Below, one piece after another: positions 56,259 to 64,000 of a stretch of DNA of 64,000 bases. The translations under genes were made by a program, and so were the position numbers. The stretch is from Chrysomallon squamiferum. Its lineage: Eukaryota; Mollusca; Gastropoda; Neomphalida; Peltospiridae. Each line of letters starts with the position of its first letter. Within the stretch, counting starts at the first letter, position 1. The stretch covers positions 15,047,788-15,111,787 of the forward strand of contig CM022673.1 in the NCBI GenBank assembly GCA_012295275.1, given 5' to 3'. The notes below the pieces were generated by a model that saw only the letters and a list, made by a program, of their open reading frames with translations, searched no databases and was not told where the DNA came from.

Positions 56259-57844
56259 TATTGTATTATAATTCATTTGGAGTAAATTATTATTTATTAA
56301 TTTTATAACGAATTTTACAATTAACTTTGATAATTCTAGATGTCATGTCGTAACTTACCCGAAGGATTTACCAACTGCCAGCGTTGTCATCATCTACCAC
56401 AACGAAGCGTGGTCACCGTTGTTGCGTACAGTTCACAGCGTTATCAACAGGTCACCACCACAGTACCTGCACGAAGTCGTCCTTCTAGACGACTTTAGTG
56501 ATAAACGTAAGACTGCTAAATTATCTTTAGTTATTATTAATCTAGTAGTAGTAGCAATAGTGCCTAGTGATAGTGGAATAGTAATACTAGTACTAGTTCT
56601 TGCAAGTAATGTAGTAATATCAGTAGTAGTGGTGGTGGGATAGCAGTAGTGGTAATAGTAGTAACAGTAGCAGCATTAGCAGCAGTAGCAGTAGTAGTAG
56701 TTGTAATAGAGTAGTAGCAGTTATAGCAATGGTAGAAGTAGAGTAATAGTAATTGTAGCAGTAGCAGTAGTAGTTGTACAGGAATAGTAGTAGTAGTAAT
56801 AATAGTAGAACTGTTAGTAGTAATGATAATAACTATAGTACAAGAAGAGGTGATGGTGGTAGTAGTATTATAACTGGTGGTAGTAGTATTATAACTAGCA
56901 GTAGTAGTATTAATGCTTGTAGTAATAGTAATAGTAGTTGTGGTATTAGTAGTAGTAATAGTAATAGTAGTAGTAGTAGTAGTAGAAGTAGTACTGGTAG
57001 TAGTAATGTTCTCGCCCCTAAGTAAATATTTGTTATAACGAAATAATAGTTGTGAAAATATGAAACTATTTTACAGCTCACCTTGGGGACAAGTTAAAAA
57101 AGTACGTTACTTCCACGTGGCCAGATGGCATAGTAAAGATGGCAAGAACCAATGAACGAAGTGGTCTCATCAAAGCGAAAATAGAGGGTGCTAAAGTGGC
57201 CACTGGTGACGTCATCATATTCCTCGATTCTCATTGTGAAGCGAACAATGGATGGTAATGTTTGGTTTCTCTGTCTCACTTTATGTCTATCTCTCATTAT
57301 CTGTATATCTCTGTATATTTCTGTATGTCTCTGAATATCTCTGCACATCTCTGATTATCTCTGACTATCTCTGTTTATCTCTGCATATCTCAGTATATCT
57401 CTGTATATCTCTGAATATCTGAATATCTCTGTATATGTATGAATATCTCTGTATATCTCTGTTTATCTCTGATTATCTCTGAATATCTATATCTCTACAT
57501 ATCTCTGTATATCTCTGTTTATATCTGCATATCTCAGTATAATCTCTGAATATCTATGAATATCTATGAATATCTCTGTATATCTCTGCATATCAATGCA
57601 TATCTCTGAATATCTCTGACTATCTCTGTAAATCTCTGTAGATTTCTGAATATCTCTATATATCTGAATATCTCTGTATATATATCTCTATATCTCACTC
57701 TATCTCTCACTCTATATCTCTGTATCATACTGTCTCTCTATATCTTTTTCTCACTGCCACTGCATCTCTCTTTCTCTCTCTGTACATATATATATATATA
57801 TATCTGTCTTTATCTATCTTTCTCTGTTAACTATTTGCCTGTTA

Positions 57845-57908
<64 letters not shown>

Positions 57909-58057
57909 ACGTTTTTCTGTAACATACATATGTTCTATGTACACGTGTATACAAGTGTATCTACATTATTCAGTGAGATAATGCATTGTGATACACTGCA
58001 GCCTGAAGCACCTTTCAGTTTTCTGATAACATCACACCTCACACAAGAATTGAATGT

Positions 58058-58152
<95 letters not shown>

Positions 58153-58911
58153 ATCTCTCTATCTTTCTGCCTACTGGTGCATTCACTCTCTCACTTTCTG
58201 TGTCTCATTAGGTTTTTTTTCTCTACAAGATACTTTATCTATACTAGTATGCGGTCACGCTTTCTTATTTCCTTTCTTCTCGCATATTGTCTGTCTCGCA
58301 CAGCTGCATACACACCTACATACACTCATGTACATACATAACACACATACAAACAGACATACATATATACATACATGTAGATACGCACGTATTCATAAAC
58401 GTACACAAATATACACATAAACACATATGCAGATACATTTAGAAACATAAAGACACATTATCATACACATTTATCGTTATACTCACATTTGTATCATATT
58501 TGCCATTCGTCGGTCTATCCTTCCACACATCCATCCATCTATGTATTACTTATCTATCCGTCTGTCTGACATATTGTCGATCTAAAGTTGGTTTGATGTC
58601 AATAAGTCTTACTACTAGATGACTGAAAATGTTTAATACTGAATATATTAATCACAATATCAACTAAAATAATCGGTTGAAAATTTTCAGGTTGGAACCG
58701 ATTCTTGCCAGGATCAAAGAAAACAGGAAAACGATTATTTGTCCGATTATCGATTCCATCAACGATGATACATTAGAATATTCTAAAAATGGCGGCTATA
58801 ATGTTGGCGGGTTTTCGTGGAGCATGCACTTCACGTGGAGAGATATTCCCGATAGGTTAAAGGTCAACCGAAAATATACTGATCCAATAGAGTAAGTTCG
58901 TGTTAATTACT

Positions 58912-58994
<83 letters not shown>

Positions 58995-59294
58995 ACACAA
59001 ACACACACACACAACAACACAACAACAACACTAAATAAATAAATATTTATTATTATTATCTTTTTTTTTATTAAAATATATTTGTGTTGTTGTTATTGTT
59101 GTTGTTGTTGTTGTTGTTGTTCTTATTATTATTAATATTATTTACAGATCTCCAACTATGGCAGGCGGGCTGTTAGCAGTAGACAGAAAATATTTTTTTG
59201 AGATTGGTGCTTATGATCCTGGAATGGAAGTCTGGGGTGGAGAAAATCTAGAAATTTCATTTAGAGTAAGAACTAATATAATAAAAAATTATTT

Positions 59295-59379
<85 letters not shown>

Positions 59380-61241
59380 TCGTTTTACATTTACGTTTTC
59401 TATTTTGCATTCTTTGTTATTAAACAGTTATTTATTAACAGGCGGTCTAAGAGGAATAAATCATGTCAGTACAGTTATTTCCCTTAGGAAATAAATACTA
59501 GTTATTTCCCTTAGTTTATTATCTTTTAACCGTATACTTATTTACTTATTTTTATTTTATTATTTTCTTTATTTTTTTTTCTCTCTCTAAGTCTGTCTGT
59601 CTGTCTAATTAATTTATTTATTTATTTATTTATACAGTAACTGTTTTTGTTCTATTGCTACTTAAGCCTGACTAAACACTAATAATTATCTTTAACAATA
59701 AAAATATTACAGTTACATTATCATTATCAAATTTCACTTTTAATTCAGGTTTGGATGTGTGGTGGGAAAATGGAATTTTTACCTTGTTCCAGAGTTGGAC
59801 ATATTTACAGATCTAGTCATCCATATACATTTCCAGGTAAACAGTTTCATTAATAACTGAGAATAGTTATTATTGTTGTTGTTTTTACTATTGCTATTAT
59901 TATTATTATTATTAATCTTATTCTTATGTTATTGTTATTAATATTGTTGTTATTGTTATTGTTATTGTTGTTATTATTATTATTATAGTTGTTGTTATTA
60001 ATATTGTCATTATTATTATTATTACTATTATTGTTATTATTGTTGTTTTTATTGTTCTCATAATTACTATTATTATTTTTATTGTTGTTGTTATTTATTT
60101 TTGCTGTTATTGTTGTTATTATTTTTAATATTACTGCATTATTTTTATGGTTGTTGTCATTATTGATATTTATTTATTTTTGTTGTTCTTATTATTACTA
60201 CCATTATTGTTACTATTGTTTCTTTTTATTGTTATTGTTATTGTTGTTATTATTATTATTATTATTATTAGAATAATATATGAAATAATTTTAATGTAGT
60301 TATCTAAGTAAATTGATTTTGAACCATTTATTTATTTGTTTGTTTGTTTGTTTGTTTATTTATTTATATAGGTAATAAGGACACTCATGGACTGAATTCT
60401 ATGAGAGTAGCTGAAGTCTGGATGGATGATTATAAAAGACTGTTTTACAATCATCGCAAAGATTTAGTTGTAAGTTAAACAGTTATATTAATAATAGTTG
60501 TAGTCATTATCATCACAGTAGTAGTAGTTGTTAGTTTCATACTAGCACTTGTGGTAATAGTATTACTAGTAGTAATGATTGTAGTAGTAATAGTAGAGTA
60601 ACAGAGGTAGTATTAGTGGCAGTAATAGTAGTAGTAGTTATGGTAGTAGTAAAAGCAATAACATAGTCATAATAATGATGGTGATGATGATTATTATTAT
60701 TATTACTATGTGGAAATACATTGTTATAAAAATATTGTGGTTTAGAAATGTAACTGAGGATGTATTTATAATTAAAATATTTTCTGTAGATTCTGATTAA
60801 AGTAAAATGAGACGAATTTCATTGTAACTGCAAATCGGTAACCATTTAAAAACTGTGTGTAAATCCACTGAAGGATAAATCACACTTGTACAGTCTTCTG
60901 AGTTCTTTACCCGCGACAATGTTAGTATGTTAGAAGATTAAATTACATAAGACTGGTTCATCTTGATTGTTTTGATTTTTTGATCTTGGACAGGGAAAGG
61001 ACTATGGAGATGTATCTGAAAGAAAAGCTTTAAGAAAGAAACTCGGCTGTAAAGATTTCAAATGGTTTTTAGACAACGTGTATCCAGAGAAGTTTGTCAT
61101 TGATGAAAATGTAAAAGCATGGGGAATGGTATGTGATAGGTTTATTAGGTTTAATTTAAAAAAATATATATTATTTTTTTTTGGATGCATTGAAAATAAA
61201 AATCAAACATTATGCTTTAGTTTTCAATAAAGTTATGCATC

Positions 61242-61338
<97 letters not shown>

Positions 61339-63583
61339 CCCCCCAGTTCTCCTAATGCTATTGATGTATTTGTGTTTGTTTCAGATTCAAAACAAACCGT
61401 CCAGCCTTTGTTTTGATTCTTTGCACAGAGATGACAAAATCGAGTATGATGTTGGTTTATATTTCTGTCAGGAAGGAAACAGCATGAATCAGGTAATTAT
61501 TTCCAGCTGTTTAAAATTATTGTTACTGATATCAGCAAACAGGTCTGAAAAAAAATAATAAAATAAAAAACCTCAGGATGCAATCAGGCTTAGAGTTTTT
61601 CTTTTGTGATGACTTCATCTCGTTGATAGAAATGTTACAAAAAGTCCCGACACACTGAGGATACTGAACCGTTTTGTCATCTTTACTCAGTCCGAATATG
61701 TATTATTTGTACCTACCCATTAACAGGAAAACACATATCATAGCCTTTGATAAACCAACTAATGGAACTGAACAGGAATTCTAAAAACATTCACATATTA
61801 AGACGCTGAAGTATTAATTTTAGACATTCTTTTTTATTCTTAGGTATTTTCATACAGTAAAAATGATGAACTGAGAAGAGAAGAGGCATGTTTGAATGCC
61901 GAGTCAAATGATGGAAGTGTTGCCCGGATGTTAACGTGTGAGAAAAATAAGCCAACAATGAAATGGAAATATAACAAGGTACGATCATCTTTTTCTATTT
62001 TAGCATTTCATTATTTATTTATTGCCACCACCACCACCACCACTACTACTATAAACTGTTGTTTTGTTGTTGTCGTCGTCGTTATTGTTTTAATTAGATC
62101 AAAAATGCTAACTGAATAAACAGTGCTAGTTCCGCAAGTTCTGAAAAGAGTATGCCTCATAAATTCGACAGATATTATTTCAATGATGATGCGAGTTCCA
62201 TTATTGAAAAAAGATCTACTGGACAATATAAGAAACTGACACACACACACACACACACGCACACACAACTGTTATATTAGAAGGTCATTCTGAGAAAAGT
62301 ATCGCTGACACTTTCAATATAGCAGCCAGCAGAGCGATTCGAACTCGATGCCTACCAGTTTTTTTTAATACTTTAATTTAAGTACAGGCCCTCCTAAACG
62401 GTTCAAGAATAGGGAAGAAATAAAAATACTTTTGGCCGTGGGCGTTAAGTAAGTACTTTGACAATCTAGATCTGTAACGCAAATGCTATATTAGTAGCGA
62501 ATTAACTAAAAATAAACTTTTTTTTTCTTCTGCGTGCGACTCTGTGATCATGTCGAAGTAGCGTGCTATCAGATTAAACGATTCAGTTCGCGTCTTAAGG
62601 ACATTTTGTGCAGACGGTCAAGTGGCCGCAGCCATACGATAACCGAACAAGACTTTCGCAATATTTGACTGTAGTGCAGTAGTAGCTGTAGTAGTAGTAG
62701 TATGTAGTAGTAGTAGTAGTTGTTGTTGTACTAGTAATAGAGGTTTTAGTGGTAGTAGTAGTAGTAGTAGTAGCAGCCAGTGATGATAGTGGTGATAGTA
62801 GTAGTAGTAGAAGTCATAGTAATAATAGTAATAGTAGCAGGTATTAGTAATATTAGTGATAGTACTGGTAGTAGTGGTAGTCATAGTAGTTGTATTAATA
62901 GTAGTAAATAATTATAGTAGTAGTAGTAATTTTAGTAGTAGAAGCAATAATACTAGTGATACTAGTGTTAGTTGTTGTAGTTGTAGTGGTAGTGGCACTG
63001 ATAGTGAGATAGTAGTAGTAATAATGGTGGTAGTAACTGTTAGTAGTAGTAGTAGCAGTAGTAGTTGTAGTAGTAGTAATTTTAGTAGTAATATGCTTAT
63101 AGCAGTAGATGTAACAGAAACAGTGCTAGAAGCAACAGTAGTAATAGTGTGATTGTTTTGGTTGTAATACTAGTATTAACAGTAATGACAGGACTGTAGT
63201 CATAGTAATATTTGCAGTAGTAGTAGTAGTGTAAGCAGAGGTAGTGTTGTAGTCGTAGTAATTATTACAGAAGTAGTAGTAGAAAAAGCAGATTAAAGCC
63301 CATGAACTTTATTTCTAATGAAATCATGTTTTGTTGAAGAAAGTAAATCAGAAAGCGTCAAATACACATACTCGTTTGTTTCTTGATTTAGTCAGCTACT
63401 TAACAGGAGACACGAAATCATATCAGTTTTGTTTCTCGATTTCAGGAAACTGGTGCGTTGATCAACAAAGTGACAGGGAAATGTCTAGACAAGGCGAATG
63501 TGGGAAGCGGGGGTCTGTTGATCGTTGGAACATGTACTGGGGCAGATACTCAGAAATGGACTTTTCAACATTTAGTTAGCTGA
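55721..63583 (+). CDS. Polypeptide N-acetylgalactosaminyltransferase C
   Basis: Eleven exons: 55721-56061, 56340-56506, 57077-57254, 58691-58891, 59148-59265, 59749-59836, 60372-60469, 60994-61128, 61385-61492, 61844-61978 and 63446-63583, totalling 1707 nt (568 residues) with perfect phases and the same intron positions as gene B. Features: basic cytosolic end ([12 protein letters not shown]), membrane anchor about residues 14-30 ([14 protein letters not shown]), stem [13 protein letters not shown], catalytic [20 protein letters not shown], the metal-binding Asp220-Ser-His222, [40 protein letters not shown] and [18 protein letters not shown]. The lectin repeats keep Asp in alpha (CFD) and gamma (CLD, with QKW). 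One local change is ERSGLIKAK where B has ERSGLIRAR; the Arg before SGL, which aligns with a UDP-contacting Arg in human GALNT2, is kept. Expected to be an active Golgi enzyme; specificity cannot be read. Exons 2 and 8 are far closer to B than the others. Confidence 0.93.
56530..57015. repeat. (AGT)n mosaic
   Basis: Almost all of GALNT-C intron 2. Gene B has (ATT)n in the same intron instead. Confidence 0.9.
57268..57745 (+). repeat. Short-unit array (TATCTCTGTATA-like) in GALNT-C intron 3
   Basis: About 480 bp of variable 10-13-base units sharing TATCTCTG followed by TATA, AATA, CATA or TTTA, starting about 15 bases after the exon-3 donor. Confidence 0.8.
57847..57904. repeat. (CT)n microsatellite
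   Basis: Tail of the inverted 155-bp element (CT on this strand). Confidence 0.9.
57904..58062 (-). repeat. 155-bp (GA)n-tailed element, inverted copy in GALNT-C intron 3
   Basis: Reverse complement of copy 1 with only a few differences, flanked by (CT)n on both sides. Gene B has no copy in its matching intron. Confidence 0.85.
58062..58150. repeat. (CT)n microsatellite
   Basis: About 88 bp pure, on the other side of the inverted element. Confidence 0.95.
58916..58992. repeat. (CT)n microsatellite
   Basis: Pure tract starting about 25 bases after the exon-4 donor of GALNT-C. Confidence 0.95.
59297..59376. repeat. (GA)n microsatellite
   Basis: About 80 bp pure, about 32 bases after the exon-5 donor, and complementary to the (CT)n tract at 58916. 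Confidence 0.95.
59865..60272. repeat. (ATT/GTT)n mosaic
   Basis: About 400 bp filling most of GALNT-C intron 6. Confidence 0.9.
61245..61337. repeat. (CT)n microsatellite
   Basis: About 92 bp pure, ending about 48 bp before GALNT-C exon 9. Confidence 0.95.
62640..63285. repeat. (AGT)n mosaic
   Basis: About 640 bp of degenerate AGT repeat in GALNT-C intron 10. Confidence 0.9.
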
Positions 63584-63733
63584 TACTTAAAATATTTATA
63601 AAACAGCGATAGGTCCAGAGTTTTATTTTATTTTTTTTTTTTTTTTTTTTTTTATCTTTATTTTTCACATCAAGGATCTCGTCAATTCTGACCGTTACAG
63701 AGTTCCCAGAAGTGCCTGAATAAAAATAATAAA

Positions 63734-63766
<33 letters not shown>

Positions 63767-64000
63767 GTTGATGATGATGATGATAATAATAATAATAATG
63801 ATAATAATAATAATAATGATGATGATGATGATGCCTACAAAAAGCCTATATGCATAATTCATACATACATACATCCACACATACATGCACCCATTAACAA
63901 ACATACATATATACGTACATACATACACGTACATGAAAAAGCACAGTATTATTTATTTGATACAAAACTGTTTGATGCAAAGCAGATTACAACTAATGAA
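63584..64000 (+). other. GALNT-C 3' region
   Basis: A T run at about 63627-63653, an AATAAA at 63719-63724, then an (AAT)n/(GAT)n mosaic to 63832 and (CATA)-rich DNA. No further exon seen before the window ends. Confidence 0.4.

Noticed and set aside
62335-62375. tRNA B-box-like GAGTTCGAATC on the minus strand
   Set aside because: No A box at the right distance and no cloverleaf; possibly a SINE tail but unsupported.

Overview
The window is a piece of an AT-rich animal (metazoan) nuclear genome. Every gene is split into small exons with GT-AG introns, the proteins match animal families, and the non-coding DNA is crowded with A/T homopolymers and microsatellites. The gene set, compact introns and a degenerate tRNA-derived SINE resembling MetaSINEs fit a lophotrochozoan, most likely a mollusc; this assignment is an inference.

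Left part (1-28 kb), ordinary single-copy genes. On the minus strand, 1-6030 holds most of CCDC148 (coiled-coil protein; its 3' end lies outside the window). Diverging from it about 350 bp away on the plus strand is LRRC46 (6385-9938), another gene linked to cilia, so the two probably share a promoter. LRRC46 ends tail-to-tail with the uracil-DNA glycosylase gene UNG on the minus strand (11966-14349). A plus-strand short-chain dehydrogenase/reductase of the retinol-dehydrogenase-like group follows (coding 16809-23057). It carries an unusual Glu/Lys-rich tail of about 90 residues made by two extra exons. About 5 kb of AT-rich, apparently non-coding DNA (probably long 3' UTR) and then intergenic DNA follow.

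Right part (about 34.8-64 kb), a tandem cluster of three polypeptide N-acetylgalactosaminyltransferase (GALNT-type) genes, all on plus and here called A, B and C. Each encodes a type II Golgi glycosyltransferase with a stem, a GT-A catalytic domain (DSH motif) and a C-terminal ricin-type lectin domain over 11 coding exons. B and C are recent duplicates with the same exon plan. A is older, differs by one intron gain, one intron loss and one shifted intron, has a degenerate lectin domain, and has a one-base frame break in its first exon. Introns and spacers here are packed with microsatellites, some over 100 bp pure.

The most unusual observations are: (1) two introns in unrelated genes (SDR intron after 17479, GALNT-B intron after 49652) hold repeats made from the end of the preceding exon plus its 5' splice site, giving rows of decoy donor sites; (2) patches of near-identity between GALNT-B and -C (exon 2 into intron 2; exon 8) with sharp edges, as expected of gene conversion; (3) a roughly 155-bp element with a (GA)n tail, present as two direct copies between B and C and one inverted copy inside C; (4) a roughly 590-bp pentanucleotide array in GALNT-B intron 1. 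No bacterial, CRISPR, viral or toxin system was seen.
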